A stretch of DNA of 64,000 bases from Streptomyces xiamenensis (GCF_000993785.3 NZ_CP009922.3:1364001-1428000), one strand, 5' to 3'. Counted from the stretch's first letter, positions 18,497 to 28,003 are shown. Notes: generated by a model from the sequence alone, not told the origin. Numbers and translations are program-made.

Positions 18497-19123
18497 ATGG
18501 CCACTACGCATTCGCACGACCGGATGCCCGAGGTCGGACTGCGGGGTCTGTTCCTGCGGGCCAGGCTCGATGAGCATCTGCCCGCCGAGCACCGCCTGAG
18601 CACGGTCTACCGGATCGGTGCCGGGCTCATGGGGCTGGCGCTGATCGTTTTCGGGGTTTTCGGCGTCATCCAGCGCATCGGTTTCTTCTCCACCGGGGAC
18701 AACACGATCGCCGGGCTGAACGGGAACGGCGCCCTGAGCTGGCTGTCCATCGTCTTCGGCCTGCTGCTGTTCGTCGGCATGATCAAGGGCGGCAATTTCG
18801 CCTCCACCCTCAACCTGGTGGTGGGCGTCCTGTTCGTGCTGAGCGGTTTCTACAACCTCGCCGTGCTGGAGACCGGCGCCAACTTCCTGGCGTTCCGCAT
18901 CCAGAACGTCCTCTTCAGCTTCGTGGTGGGGCTGTTGCTGATGTTCTTCGGCATGTACGGGCGGGTCAGCGGCCGGCTGCCGCACGACAACCCGTACTGG
19001 CAGGCCCGGCATCCGGAGCAGGCGGCCGAGGAGCGGCGGCTGCGCGAGAAAGCCGCCGCCCGTCAGCACCTCACACAGCGCAGTGACGCGCGAACGCCCG
19101 GAGAATCTCCTCCCCACAGCTGA
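18497..19123 (+). CDS. DUF4383 membrane protein
   Basis: 208 residues from ATG 18497. Four hydrophobic helices (LMGLALIVFGVFGVI, LSIVFGLLLFVGMI, LNLVVGVLFVLSGFYNLAVL, LFSFVVGLLLMFFGMYG) are joined by short loops. This matches DUF4383, whose role is unknown. The soluble C-terminal tail (HPEQAAEERRLREKAAAR) is helical and basic/acidic. It lies 31 bp after the FmdB gene in the same direction. The last 53 bp overlap the convergent Ter-locus HAD gene. Confidence 0.8.
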   Translation: MATTHSHDRMPEVGLRGLFLRARLDEHLPAEHRLSTVYRIGAGLMGLALIVFGVFGVIQRIGFFSTGDNTIAGLNGNGALSWLSIVFGLLLFVGMIKGGNFASTLNLVVGVLFVLSGFYNLAVLETGANFLAFRIQNVLFSFVVGLLLMFFGMYGRVSGRLPHDNPYWQARHPEQAAEERRLREKAAARQHLTQRSDARTPGESPPHS

Positions 19124-19922
19124 CCCCGCGCCCCTCCAGGGCGGTGACGTGCGGGGCGCTCCAGCCGGTATCGGCGAGTTCGCCGTGCCCGGGGCGCCAG
19201 CCGGTGTCGGCGGCCAGCAGCAGATCGGCGTCCAGCAGCGAGTCACCGGCGGCCAGCACCGTACCGGCCCCGGTGCGCCGCGCGATCTCGGCGACGGCGG
19301 CCGACTTGGTCAGCGGGCGCGGCACGGCGTACAGCTTGCGGCCCTGGAGCGAGACGGTCCAGCCGCGCGGCCCGGCCCAGTCGGCGAGTTCCTTGGCCCA
19401 GGTGTCGGGCAGCAGATCGCGCTCGACGACGAGATAGGTGAACAGGTCCTCGGCGTCGCGCACCTTCAGCAGCCACCGGGGGTCGGCGGAGCGGCGCAGA
19501 TGGTCCCGCACCTCGGCCAGGGGAGCGCATTCGGCGGCCAGGGTGCGCCGCACCTGGGCGTGCCAGTCCCAGTCGGTCTCGCCGTCCACCAGCAGATGTC
19601 CGCCGTTGGCGCAGATCGCGTACGGGGCGGGGCGGCCGGGGAAGCTGATGCGCCGGTACTGCTTGCGGGTGCGGGTGGTGGTCGGGATGAACACGGCGTG
19701 CGGCGCGGCGGTGAGCCGGGTCAGCAGCGCGGCGGCGGTCTCGGTGAGGAAGGACTGCGGCTTGCCCTGGTGGACCTCGACGCACAGCAGGCGCGGCGCG
19801 TCGGCGTCCGGCATGTCCAGGGCGAGGGCGGCGGGCGAGTAGATGAGGGTCCGGTCGAGATCGCTGGCGATGAGCGTGGGGCCGCCGCCGGCGGTGTCGG
19901 TCCCGGTTCCGGTGCCGGTCAT
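19071..19922 (-). CDS. HAD hydrolase of the Ter biosynthetic module
   Basis: 283 residues from ATG 19922. Motif I is LIASDLDRTLIY. A Cof-like arrangement follows, with KSAAVAEIARRTG and the motif IV loop LAAGDSLLDADLLLAAD. The protein is the third member of an operon in which each start overlaps the previous stop by ATGA (19919-19922 here). Family knowledge: Ter-associated HAD phosphatases accompany HpcH-like and phosphoribosyltransferase proteins and are proposed to build a nucleoside-like metabolite in the Ter stress response. Substrate unproven. Confidence 0.82.
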   Translation of the reverse strand: MTGTGTGTDTAGGGPTLIASDLDRTLIYSPAALALDMPDADAPRLLCVEVHQGKPQSFLTETAAALLTRLTAAPHAVFIPTTTRTRKQYRRISFPGRPAPYAICANGGHLLVDGETDWDWHAQVRRTLAAECAPLAEVRDHLRRSADPRWLLKVRDAEDLFTYLVVERDLLPDTWAKELADWAGPRGWTVSLQGRKLYAVPRPLTKSAAVAEIARRTGAGTVLAAGDSLLDADLLLAADTGWRPGHGELADTGWSAPHVTALEGRGVSCGEEILRAFARHCAV

Positions 19923-22315
19923 CGTGCTGCCTTTCCGTCGGCGCCGGTGGCGCCCTTGGTGTACCGGGGGTGGATCAGTCCGACGCAACTGTAGGGAAGG
20001 TCGTCGGTCTCCTCGACGGGGACGCCGCGCTGTTCGGCGAGCAGCCGGATGTGGTCGAGGTCGGCGCCGGCTCCGCGCCGGGTGAGGACGCGCCACGGGA
20101 CGCGGCGCAGCAGGACCCGGGTGGTCTCGCCGACGCCCGGTTTGACGAGGTTCATGTCCCCGATGCCGTACGCCTCGCTGATGCGTTCCACGGCCCGCCA
20201 GCCGGCCCAGGTGGGGGTGCGGTCGGCGGCGAGCAGTTCGGGTACGGCCCGCGCCACGTCCTCCCCCACGTGCGTGAAGCGGTCGCTGACCGTGTCCAGG
20301 AAGTGTGCGGAGCGGTCGGCCTCGGCGAGTTCGGTGTAGTGCTTGGCGCCGTGGAAGTCGTGCGGGCCGATCAGGTCGGCGCGCAGCACGGTCCGCGATA
20401 TCAGCCCGGAGACCGTGGAGTTGAGACAGGCGGAGGGGATGAGGAAGTCCTCGCGGGTGCCGTAGGTGGACACACAGCCGCCGGGGTCGGCGAGCACCGC
20501 CAGGGACGGGTCGAAACCGGGGAACGGGGCGAGAGCCTCGGTGAGTTCGCGGGTGATGGCGCCCTTGCCGGTCCAGGCGTCGACGAACACCACGTCGGCC
20601 GGGTCGTGGTGGGCGGCCAGCCAGCGCAGCGCCGTGGTGTCGATGCCGCGGCCACGCACGATGGACACGGCGTAGTGCGGGAGTTCGAGGCCGTGCGCGT
20701 GCTGGGCCCAGCGCCGCATGAGGATGCCGACCGGGGTGCCGGCCCGGGCCAGGGAGACCAGGACGGGGCGGGGGCGGCCGGTCAGCACCATGTCGGTGAC
20801 GGTGCCGACGGCGGCGGCGATCCGGTGTGCGGAGGCGTCGAGCGCGGTGTGGAACAGCCGCTGGTACTCGGCGCTCGGCTGGTACTCGACGGGCAGTGAT
20901 TCGGCGTAGTGGGCGCCGCCGCTCTGGATGGCCTCCTCGCGTTCCTCGGTGGGCGCCTCCAGGGAGACGTCGGTGAGGTCCTTCAGCAGCCAGGCGACCT
21001 CGTCGGGGGCGTAGGAGGAGAAGGCGGGGCCGCGCAGCGGCGGGGCGGCGGCGGGGACGGTGGCCAGCAGCACGTGCGGGGTGTGGGCGGCGAGCCGCTC
21101 CAGCAGGCCGCCGGAGGCGTGCAGTTCGGGCCGGTCACCGGGCGAGTCGGTGAGGACGACGACGGCGTCCCAGGGGCGGCCCGCGATGTTGTAGGCATAG
21201 CGCGGCCCGGGGCCGTCGGCGGGGTCGTCGTGGGCGGGGAAGACGAGCCGGGAACGGATGGCGTACCCGGGGTCGTCGACGGGCAGGACGGGCGAGCGGG
21301 TGGTGCTGGAGAACCGCACCTCGACACCGGGCTCCCGGTCCTCCAGGGCGGCGGCCAGCCGCAGCGGGACGTACAGGAACTCCTCGGTGCCCAGCACCAG
21401 AACCCGCTGGGCGCCGGGCGGCAGGGCGGCGGCGAGTTCCGCGGCGAGGCCGGGCAGCGCCCGCTCCAGACGGCGCCGGTGCGCGGGGGTGAAGCCGTGC
21501 CGGCCGCCCTCGGGCAGCGCGTCGGGCCAGCCGGGGGTGAGGCGCCGTACGGTGCCGGTGGCGGCGGGTGCGGCCGGGGCCGGCGCCGGGTCGTCCAGTT
21601 CGGCGACCAGGGCCCGGCCGCGCTCCAGGACGTCCTGGGGCAGCACGACGTCGCCTGCGGCCAGCGAGACGACATCGACGGTGGTGCCGAGGGAGGCGGC
21701 GAACTTCTCCAGCGCCGCGCGGTCCTCCTCGGTGCGCAGATCGGCGAGCGCGGCGACGACGTACCGCTCACGGGGCCGCAGTTGGTGCAGGGCGGTGATG
21801 GTGTTGCGTACCGTGCGGCCGGTGGACAGTTCGTCGTCCACCAGGACCAGCGCGCCGTCGGCGGCCATCAGCGCCGGGTCGGCGGGCAGCACCAGATGGC
21901 CGGTGTGGTGGCTGTGCTCCTCCTCGAACCGCACCTGGGCGACCCCGGGGACGTTACGGCGGGTGGAGTGCAGATACGTGACGCCGTCCCGCGCGCCGTC
22001 GCCCGCACCGCCGCCGATGCCGTCCGCGACGCAGTGCCCCAGCCCGGTGGCGGTCTCCGCGTACCCGAGCACCACGGCCACCGGCGCGCCCGCGCCCAGC
22101 AGCTCCCGTACCCGGCGGCCGAGTTCGAGGCCGGCGCCGTACACCACCCCCGGCCGCTGCGGCACGTGCTTGCCCAGGATCCGCGACACCAGCAGGTGCG
22201 CCCGCTTGGGGTTGCGCCGCACCGCCAGGCCCAGGTGCTCGCGCGCCGCCTCGCCCCGCAGCTCCACGCCGAGCCGGCGCGTCACCCACTCGCCGTTCCA
22301 GGTGCTTGCGGTCAT
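19919..22315 (-). CDS. Large fused phosphoribosyltransferase-like protein of the Ter locus
   Basis: 798 residues from ATG 22315. The N-terminal phosphoribosyltransferase domain (PRTase_2 type) shows the PRPP-binding loop VLVDDELSTG at 157-166. A linker and second domain (FTPAHRRRLERALPGLAAEL, VLVLGTEEFLYVPLRLA) resemble the TRSP region. The C-terminal part (VLVSLARAGTPVGILMRRW ... VVFVDAWTGKGAITREL) resembles the StiP/PRTase_1 family of Ter operons. Several proteins that are separate elsewhere appear to be fused here. It is translationally coupled (ATGA) to both the upstream lyase and the downstream HAD gene. Biochemistry unproven. Confidence 0.85.
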   Translation of the reverse strand: MTASTWNGEWVTRRLGVELRGEAAREHLGLAVRRNPKRAHLLVSRILGKHVPQRPGVVYGAGLELGRRVRELLGAGAPVAVVLGYAETATGLGHCVADGIGGGAGDGARDGVTYLHSTRRNVPGVAQVRFEEEHSHHTGHLVLPADPALMAADGALVLVDDELSTGRTVRNTITALHQLRPRERYVVAALADLRTEEDRAALEKFAASLGTTVDVVSLAAGDVVLPQDVLERGRALVAELDDPAPAPAAPAATGTVRRLTPGWPDALPEGGRHGFTPAHRRRLERALPGLAAELAAALPPGAQRVLVLGTEEFLYVPLRLAAALEDREPGVEVRFSSTTRSPVLPVDDPGYAIRSRLVFPAHDDPADGPGPRYAYNIAGRPWDAVVVLTDSPGDRPELHASGGLLERLAAHTPHVLLATVPAAAPPLRGPAFSSYAPDEVAWLLKDLTDVSLEAPTEEREEAIQSGGAHYAESLPVEYQPSAEYQRLFHTALDASAHRIAAAVGTVTDMVLTGRPRPVLVSLARAGTPVGILMRRWAQHAHGLELPHYAVSIVRGRGIDTTALRWLAAHHDPADVVFVDAWTGKGAITRELTEALAPFPGFDPSLAVLADPGGCVSTYGTREDFLIPSACLNSTVSGLISRTVLRADLIGPHDFHGAKHYTELAEADRSAHFLDTVSDRFTHVGEDVARAVPELLAADRTPTWAGWRAVERISEAYGIGDMNLVKPGVGETTRVLLRRVPWRVLTRRGAGADLDHIRLLAEQRGVPVEETDDLPYSCVGLIHPRYTKGATGADGKAAR

Positions 22316-23487
22316 TCGCCCTCGCCCTCCATGCCGGTGGCCAGCAGATCGACGAAGTCGACGCCGTCCCTGGCCACGCCGAACACCTCGGCGCGGCGGA
22401 TGGTCCGCTCGGCCCAGGCCCGGTGCGGCTTCACTTCGTTCATCTTGTTGGTGTAGGCGGAGCGCAGCACCCCGCCGCCGTGGGGACCGGTGCGCAGGAT
22501 GTCGGCCGCGTCGCTGAACTCCTCGTGCGAGACGACCGACAGGGCGTGCACGGGGGCCACGTGCGAGGGGTGGATGCAGGTCTTGCCCATCAGGCCGTTG
22601 GCCTGGTCGAGTTCGATCTCCTGGAGCAGCCCGTCCATGTTGTGCTCGATGAGCGATTCGCGCAGCCCCTCGGCGCGCCCGCTGAAGGGACTGCGGCGCA
22701 GCTGCGGCTTGAACATCCGCTCCTGCGCCCGGAAGTACTCCCACACCGGCCCGGAGACGGTGTAGCCGGTGCCGTCGGCGCGGCCGAAGACGTTCACCAC
22801 GTCCGCGATGACGGAGGCGACCAGGTGCACGTCGTAGGCGGTCATGTCGGGGGTGCGGCGCAGGCCGTACGCCGAGCAGAAGTCGGTGACGCCCAGCCGC
22901 ACCGCGGGTATGCGCTCGCGGTACTTGTCCAGGACGCGGGCGGCGGCCGTCAGGTGCTCGGCGCGCGATTCGAGGTGGAGCAGTTCGGGCGACTCCAGGA
23001 TGGGCATGGCGAGCAGTCGCCGTCCGCTCATCACCTCGGCGCCGGTGAGGGCTTCGAGGAAGGCGGGGCCGGCGGCGGCGGTGAACTTGGGCAGGACGAA
23101 GCCGGCCAGCAGCCGTACCGCCGTACCGAGCCGGCTGGTGAGGTCGGTGATCTGCTCGGGGGTGCGGACCCGTATGAACAGCAACGGCGGCTGATCGGCG
23201 GGGTCTTCGCGCTCCAGGCGGCCGAGCTGGCGCACCAGGTTCTCCTCGGCGCCGGGAACTTCCGCGTCGCTGATGGAGTCTTCAAGGCACAGGACCATGG
23301 ACACCACGCCGGCGGCCTGCTGCTTGCGGATGTCCGAGGCGAGCCGGGGCCGGGTCGCGGGGCTGTAGAGCGTAGCGCCCAGGGCGGTGCCCAGCAGGTC
23401 CACGGGAGAGTCCAGGCTGAATTCGGCCGGCTCCTGATGGAAGAGGACGCGACGTTGCGCGGCCGATAGGTGCCCATAATGCCGCAT
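22312..23487 (-). CDS. HpcH/HpaI aldolase/citrate-lyase family protein of the Ter locus
   Basis: 391 residues from ATG 23487. A CitE-like TIM barrel is indicated by TLYSPATRPRLASDI, VVSMVLCLEDSISDAEVPGA (metal-binding acidic residues), FIRVRTPEQI and LLAMPILESPELL. It heads the three-gene Ter biosynthetic operon and diverges from a TerD gene with a 111-bp gap. Family knowledge: Ter-linked HpcH proteins probably cleave or form a carbon-carbon bond in making a specialised metabolite. No strong Shine-Dalgarno is visible. Confidence 0.88.
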   Translation of the reverse strand: MRHYGHLSAAQRRVLFHQEPAEFSLDSPVDLLGTALGATLYSPATRPRLASDIRKQQAAGVVSMVLCLEDSISDAEVPGAEENLVRQLGRLEREDPADQPPLLFIRVRTPEQITDLTSRLGTAVRLLAGFVLPKFTAAAGPAFLEALTGAEVMSGRRLLAMPILESPELLHLESRAEHLTAAARVLDKYRERIPAVRLGVTDFCSAYGLRRTPDMTAYDVHLVASVIADVVNVFGRADGTGYTVSGPVWEYFRAQERMFKPQLRRSPFSGRAEGLRESLIEHNMDGLLQEIELDQANGLMGKTCIHPSHVAPVHALSVVSHEEFSDAADILRTGPHGGGVLRSAYTNKMNEVKPHRAWAERTIRRAEVFGVARDGVDFVDLLATGMEGEGE

Positions 23488-23598
23488 ATTTCACCCCGGA
23501 CGGTCGATGTTTCCCGGGCACCCCGTCGGCAGCACCGGATCTCGGCCATCGTAAGCGGGCCGTTGTTTCACCAGTGTGGCGGCAGGCAGGATTTCTGT

Positions 23599-24264
23599 AT
23601 GACGCACGCACTGGACAAGGGAGCCACCGTTCGGCTGCCGGTCACCTCGGTACGGGCGGTGCTGCGCTGGTCACCGCGCGGCTCCGGCGGGGCGGACGTG
23701 GAGCTGTCGGCGCTGCTGCTGGCAGACACGGGCCGGGTGCGCTCGCCGGGGGACTTCGTCTTCTACAACCAGCCGCGGCACCCCACCGGTCTGGTGCGCA
23801 GACTGCCCAAACGGCGGGACGGCCACGGGCTGCTGGCCACGGTGGAGGCCGAGCTGGCCCGGTTGGACCCGGCGGTGGGCCGGGTGGTGCTGGCCGCCTC
23901 GGCGGAGTCCGGCTTCGACGCCGCCAGGACGCATCCGCATCTGCTGCTGTACGGGGCCTCGGCCGCCGAGCCGCTGGCCCGCTTCACGCCCGAGCCGCGG
24001 CCCGGGGAGACGGCGGTGATCTGCGGCGAGCTGTACCGCTTCGGCGGCAGTTGGAACTTCCGGGCCTCAGGGCTCGGCTTTTGGGGCGGACTCGTGGCAC
24101 TGGCCGCGGAGTTCGGCGTCACGGCCGCCGCTCCCCCGCCCCCCGAGGACCCGCGCCGCCGGGCCGGCTACGGCTATCCCCAGCCGGCAACGGCCCCGCC
24201 CGCACCGCCCGACCTCACCCTCCCGCCCCAGGGCCCCCAGTTCCTGCCGCCCGGGCCGGGCTGA
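23599..24264 (+). CDS. TerD-family calcium-binding stress protein
   Basis: 221 residues from ATG 23599. The start ALDKGATVRLP is the TerD signature. It is followed by VELSALLLADTGRV, FVFYNQP and the closing GELYRFGGSWNFRASGLGF; TerD proteins bind Ca2+ through paired acidic loops. The C-terminal 45 residues are Pro-rich (PPPPEDPRRRAGYGYPQP), an extension beyond the usual ~190-residue domain. It diverges from the HpcH-PRTase-HAD operon, so both sides probably share stress-inducible control. Confidence 0.9.
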   Translation: MTHALDKGATVRLPVTSVRAVLRWSPRGSGGADVELSALLLADTGRVRSPGDFVFYNQPRHPTGLVRRLPKRRDGHGLLATVEAELARLDPAVGRVVLAASAESGFDAARTHPHLLLYGASAAEPLARFTPEPRPGETAVICGELYRFGGSWNFRASGLGFWGGLVALAAEFGVTAAAPPPPEDPRRRAGYGYPQPATAPPAPPDLTLPPQGPQFLPPGPG

Positions 24265-24270
24265 TCCGCC

Positions 24271-24912
24271 TCAGAACTCGCCACGCGGCGACTCGCCCTC
24301 CGGGGTGCTGAAGCAGGCCGACTGGAGGGTGATCTGGAGTTGGGAGCTGTCGCCCCGGCCGGCCAGGGTGATGTCGGCGGCGAAGTGCAGGGCGGCGTTC
24401 TCCAGGAGGAGGTGCGGGGAGCGGTTGGCGTTGGCGAGGACACCGTCCTCGACGACGGTCCAGCCCTGCGCCGGGAGGCCCTGCCGCAGCCGGTCCATGG
24501 CCTGCTCCAGCTCCTGGCGCGGCAGCCGGTGCAGGCCCCAGGCGTGGTACATCGTGAACAGCCGCTCGCGTTCGGGGTCCTCCTCGCACACGTCGACACC
24601 GGGCCCCGGGTCGGTGACCGTCGCGCCGTCGGCCGGGGCGGCCAGCTCCAGCAGCCGCTCGGACAGTGCGCGGGTCTCCTGCCGCGCCGTCTCCACCGGC
24701 TTCTCCGCGACCGGCGCCGTGCCGTGGCCGTCACGCGGCGCGGCCTCGTGCGCTCCGTGCTCGCTCTGCCCGTCGTGCCTGTCGTGCCCGTCGTTCGTCG
24801 TCATGGTCGCGCCGCCGCATCCCGTGGTCAGTGCTGTCAGTGCCGTCAGTATCGCCAGTACGGCGGTGGCCGGGACCGCCGGTCGCCGCCGCCCCCGTAC
24901 GCCCGTGCTCAT
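24271..24912 (-). CDS. Lipoprotein of unknown function in ESX-like/hydrolase operon
   Basis: 213 residues from ATG 24912. A signal peptide ends in the lipobox LTTGC (about residues 28-32), placing the protein on the outer face of the membrane. A His/Asp/Gly-rich stretch (NDGHDRHDGQSEHGAHE) follows and may bind metal. The soluble domain (EQAMDRLRQGLPAQGWTVV...) is unrecognised. The start overlaps the stop of the upstream DUF1023-type hydrolase by ATGA, so the three genes from 27034 down to 24271 form one coupled operon. Confidence 0.78.
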   Translation of the reverse strand: MSTGVRGRRRPAVPATAVLAILTALTALTTGCGGATMTTNDGHDRHDGQSEHGAHEAAPRDGHGTAPVAEKPVETARQETRALSERLLELAAPADGATVTDPGPGVDVCEEDPERERLFTMYHAWGLHRLPRQELEQAMDRLRQGLPAQGWTVVEDGVLANANRSPHLLLENAALHFAADITLAGRGDSSQLQITLQSACFSTPEGESPRGEF

Positions 24913-26705
24913 CCGAGCTCCACGTCGTCGTACCGGCCCGCGATCACCCGCGACTGATTGCGCAGGCTCAGGGAGTTCTCGTCCCAGTAGGCGCTGTGGC
25001 CCGTGGAATCGTTCGCCATGATATGCGCGCCGAACTGCTCGTCCGAGGGGACATTCGGGATCACATCGGTCTTGAGGTAGGGGATGCCGTACCGGCCGAC
25101 CCCCACCCCCACGTCGTTCTCGCCCAGGAACATCCGGCCCGCGTTGGGCACCACGTCGTCGAAGGTGCCCGCCGCCATCGACCACACGTGGTCGCTGCCG
25201 ACCCCCAGGTCCTTGGCGTAGGGCACCAGCATCCCGGGGCTGCCGACCGCCACGATGTCGTCGGTGGCCAGCCCGCCGTCGGAGCGCGCCGCCGCGCCGA
25301 CCACCGTGCTGCCGTAGCTGTGCCCGATCACCGTCGTGTGGCCCGCGTCGGGGCCGCCCGCCGCGATCTCCAGGCCGGAGGTGAACTCCCGCAGCGCGGG
25401 CGCCCCCTCCAGCGCGTAACGGCGGTCGGTGGCCGAGGGGATGATCTCGTCCTTCTCGAAGGGCATCGCGTTCTGCGGGGCGTCGTAGCCGAGCCACATG
25501 ACGGTGGACACGCTCTCACCCATGGCCGCCATCGTGCTCTCGCGCCACAGCCGGGTGCCGCGCACCAGGTCGCCCTCGACGTTCTCCAGCCGGGCGCCGG
25601 TCCCGGGGACGTACACAGCGGTGTGGTCGGCCAGATCGGGGTTGCCGACGGCGACGATCGCCCGGCCGTTGCCCTCCGTGCCGAAGCCGAGCAGGAACGT
25701 TTCGGGAAGTCCGTTGGTACCGCCCGCCGCCAGCCGGTTCTGGATCGCCTCCATGCCCCGTGACTGGCCCTCCAGCCGGTCGTGTGCGCGCTGCCACTCC
25801 TCGTGCGCCGGGCCCCCGGCGGCCGGCTCCAGCGCCCGGTGGGCCTCCAGCTCGGTGGCGACCCGGGCCTGCTCGATCTCCAGCACACCGCGGTTCGCCC
25901 GGTCCCGCACGACCGCGGGCAGGCCGTCCAGCGCCCCGACGGCGGCCGGGAACAGCGCCAGATAGGTCTCCTGCTCGCGCTCGCTCAGCGCGTTCCACCA
26001 CGCGGCGTTCTCCCCCGCCGGGGCCCCGGCGGGGATGTCGTCCGCCGACAGCAGTCCGGTGAGCGCGGCGCCCACGGTCCGCAGGTCCTCGCCCGCGTCG
26101 GCCCACATCGCCTCGGTGATCCGCAGGCCGGGTTCGACGACGAGGGCGGCCAGGGTCCGCGCGTACCGCTCGTCGACCTCCTCCGCCTGCCGCAGCGCGC
26201 GCCCGATGCGCTGGGCCAGGCCCTGCGCGGAAATGGCGTGCGGGCCACCGATCAGGGCACGCACCGAGTCCAGGTAGTCGCCCAGTCGGCCGCCGCCCCC
26301 GCAGGTCGCGGTGCCGCCCTGCCAGCCGGGTTCGCCGTCCTCGCCCGCGATCGCGGGGAAGGTGACGGAGCCGTCCTCCCCGACCGGGTAGCCGCGCTCG
26401 GCGGCCTCCTCCAGAGCGGACCGCAACCGCCGCTGCGCGTCGGCCAGTTCCTCGGCGAGGCCGCCCAGGGCGGCACACACCAGGCCGGACTGGAGGCGCG
26501 CGTACTCGCAGTTGTCGGCGAGCACGGTGACGCGGCCGAGAGCGGCGGTGACGGTCTCCCCCGACCGCTCGCGCAGCACGTCCGCCATCTCCTGGTCGAC
26601 GAACTCCTTGGCCGTACCCGCCCAGGTGGTGAACTGCGACCAGTTCTCGGCCTCGGAGGCGAAGTCGGCCGGGCGGGCGGAGTCCAGCTGCGAGACGGTG
26701 ATCAC
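24909..26705 (-). CDS. DUF1023-type alpha/beta hydrolase with long helical N-terminus
   Basis: 598 residues from GTG 26705. Roughly the first 320 residues are helical and resemble the ESX-substrate-like head of actinobacterial DUF1023 proteins (FASEAENWSQFTTWAGTAKEF). The C-terminal alpha/beta hydrolase carries the nucleophile elbow VIGHSYGSTVV and later the acid/base region. Coupled upstream to an ESX-like small protein (GTGA overlap) and downstream to the lipoprotein (ATGA). The combination suggests a secreted or surface-acting enzyme or toxin. No signal peptide is present, in line with type VII export; that is inference. Confidence 0.82.
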   Translation of the reverse strand: MITVSQLDSARPADFASEAENWSQFTTWAGTAKEFVDQEMADVLRERSGETVTAALGRVTVLADNCEYARLQSGLVCAALGGLAEELADAQRRLRSALEEAAERGYPVGEDGSVTFPAIAGEDGEPGWQGGTATCGGGGRLGDYLDSVRALIGGPHAISAQGLAQRIGRALRQAEEVDERYARTLAALVVEPGLRITEAMWADAGEDLRTVGAALTGLLSADDIPAGAPAGENAAWWNALSEREQETYLALFPAAVGALDGLPAVVRDRANRGVLEIEQARVATELEAHRALEPAAGGPAHEEWQRAHDRLEGQSRGMEAIQNRLAAGGTNGLPETFLLGFGTEGNGRAIVAVGNPDLADHTAVYVPGTGARLENVEGDLVRGTRLWRESTMAAMGESVSTVMWLGYDAPQNAMPFEKDEIIPSATDRRYALEGAPALREFTSGLEIAAGGPDAGHTTVIGHSYGSTVVGAAARSDGGLATDDIVAVGSPGMLVPYAKDLGVGSDHVWSMAAGTFDDVVPNAGRMFLGENDVGVGVGRYGIPYLKTDVIPNVPSDEQFGAHIMANDSTGHSAYWDENSLSLRNQSRVIAGRYDDVELG

Positions 26706-27034
26706 GAAGGCCCCGCCTCCTGCTCCAGGCGCGCGCCGAGCGCCGCGAAGCCGGCCTGGATGTCGGCCTCGGTGGCCTCGAAGTTCCCGGCGGTGGTCAC
26801 CAGGCCGTGCTCCATGCCGGACGCCTCGTCCCGTACGGTGCCCAGCCGCTCCTCCCAGCTGGCGCGGACCTCGCGCAGCCGGGCCACCGCCTCGAACCCA
26901 CCGCCGGGGGCGGCCCCTTCGCCCTCGGCGGTGCGCAGCAACCGCAGCAGCACGTCCAGATTCCCGGCGACCACGCCGGAGTTGATCGACAGGCCCCGCA
27001 ACTCGCCCGGATCGACTTCCAGTCCGTTCGACAA
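26702..27034 (-). CDS. Small ESX/WXG100-like helical protein
   Basis: 110 residues from ATG 27034. Predicted helix-turn-helix hairpin: an N-terminal helix (LSINSGVVAGNLDVLLRLLR), a W-E-E in the turn region (ASWEERLGTV) instead of the strict WxG, then a second helix (GNFEATEADIQAGFAALGARL). Size and layout match WXG100-superfamily export partners. It heads the operon with the DUF1023 hydrolase and lipoprotein and overlaps the hydrolase start by GTGA. The partner relationship is inferred from order. Confidence 0.7.
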   Translation of the reverse strand: MSNGLEVDPGELRGLSINSGVVAGNLDVLLRLLRTAEGEGAAPGGGFEAVARLREVRASWEERLGTVRDEASGMEHGLVTTAGNFEATEADIQAGFAALGARLEQEAGPS

Positions 27035-27147
27035 CGTCAGCTCCCCGCATCAGCCATTCGGCAGCAGGAAGCTATCAGTGGCGTGCAAGGACCGACATGA
27101 GTACCGGTACTCAGATCGGCGCGGTCACCGGCGGGCGGCGCCGGTGG

Positions 27148-27900
27148 TCAGGCGCGGCCGGCCTTCCGCCCCCGCGCCCAGGACATGCCCCAGCCGTAGA
27201 GGTGGTCGATCTCGGACTGGAAGCCGTAGGTGTACTTCACCTGCCGGCGGGCCACCAGGGCGCCGTCCGCCTCGTGTTCGATGAGGACCACCGCGCACGA
27301 GTGCGCCTGGTCCGGCGGGTCGGTGAGGCCGATCTCGACGTGCTTGCCGTCGCTCGTCACCAGCGTGATGACCACGTTGGCCCGGCTGAAGGCGGCCACC
27401 CCGTCGTAGATGTAGACGAAGATCAGCAGCCGCTTGATCTCGTCCTTGTTGTCGAGGTTGATGTACATCTGCTCGCCCGAGGCGGTGCCGAACCGGTCGT
27501 CACCGCTGAGCTTGATGTACGGCGGGTCGCCGAAGTCCCCGGTCAGCCCGCCGAGCGGCTGCACGACACCCTTGGTGCCGTTCGTCAGCTCGTACAGGCA
27601 GCCCAGGTCGAAGTCGACGTTGGCGAGCCCTTGGGTGTGCCCCTGGATCTCGGCCGGCTTGAACAGCTCCAGCGGGTGCCGCCAGGCGTTCAGCTTGCGG
27701 TGGCTGGAGCCGCCCAGTTCGGTGCGCATCCGCCAGGAGAGGTCCACCCGCAGGGTGCCGGTGTCGGCGCCACGCCGGGTGAGGGAGAACTCCGGGTAGC
27801 GCTTGGTGAGTTCGTACGCGTAGCTGGCCGCGCCACCCACCGTGTCGAACTTCTGCGCCGGCTCCCGGCTGCGCCTCAGATAGCTCCACAGCGACGCCAT
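27148..27900 (-). CDS. TerA/TerD-like tellurium-resistance family protein
   Basis: 250 residues. ATG 27900 is chosen because GTGGAG lies seven bases upstream; an ATG at 27936 lacks a site. The C-terminal TerD-like fold shows ANVDFDLGCLYELTNGTKG, the Ca-binding acidic region SGDDRF, and LLIFVYIYDG. The N-terminal extension (MASLWSYLRRSREPAQKF) is basic. TerA proteins act with TerD and TerC at the membrane in the Ter stress system (family knowledge). It lies upstream of the ESX-like operon and downstream of DUF475/TerD. Confidence 0.85.
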   Translation of the reverse strand: MASLWSYLRRSREPAQKFDTVGGAASYAYELTKRYPEFSLTRRGADTGTLRVDLSWRMRTELGGSSHRKLNAWRHPLELFKPAEIQGHTQGLANVDFDLGCLYELTNGTKGVVQPLGGLTGDFGDPPYIKLSGDDRFGTASGEQMYINLDNKDEIKRLLIFVYIYDGVAAFSRANVVITLVTSDGKHVEIGLTDPPDQAHSCAVVLIEHEADGALVARRQVKYTYGFQSEIDHLYGWGMSWARGRKAGRA

Positions 27901-28003
27901 GTCCCACTCCACCCGCCCTCGTACCCGCATAACCATGGCGGGGCGCCCTGGGCATGTGGCCCAGCGGCGCCCCGCCTGTTAGGTTTCCGCAATCGCGCGG
28001 TGC

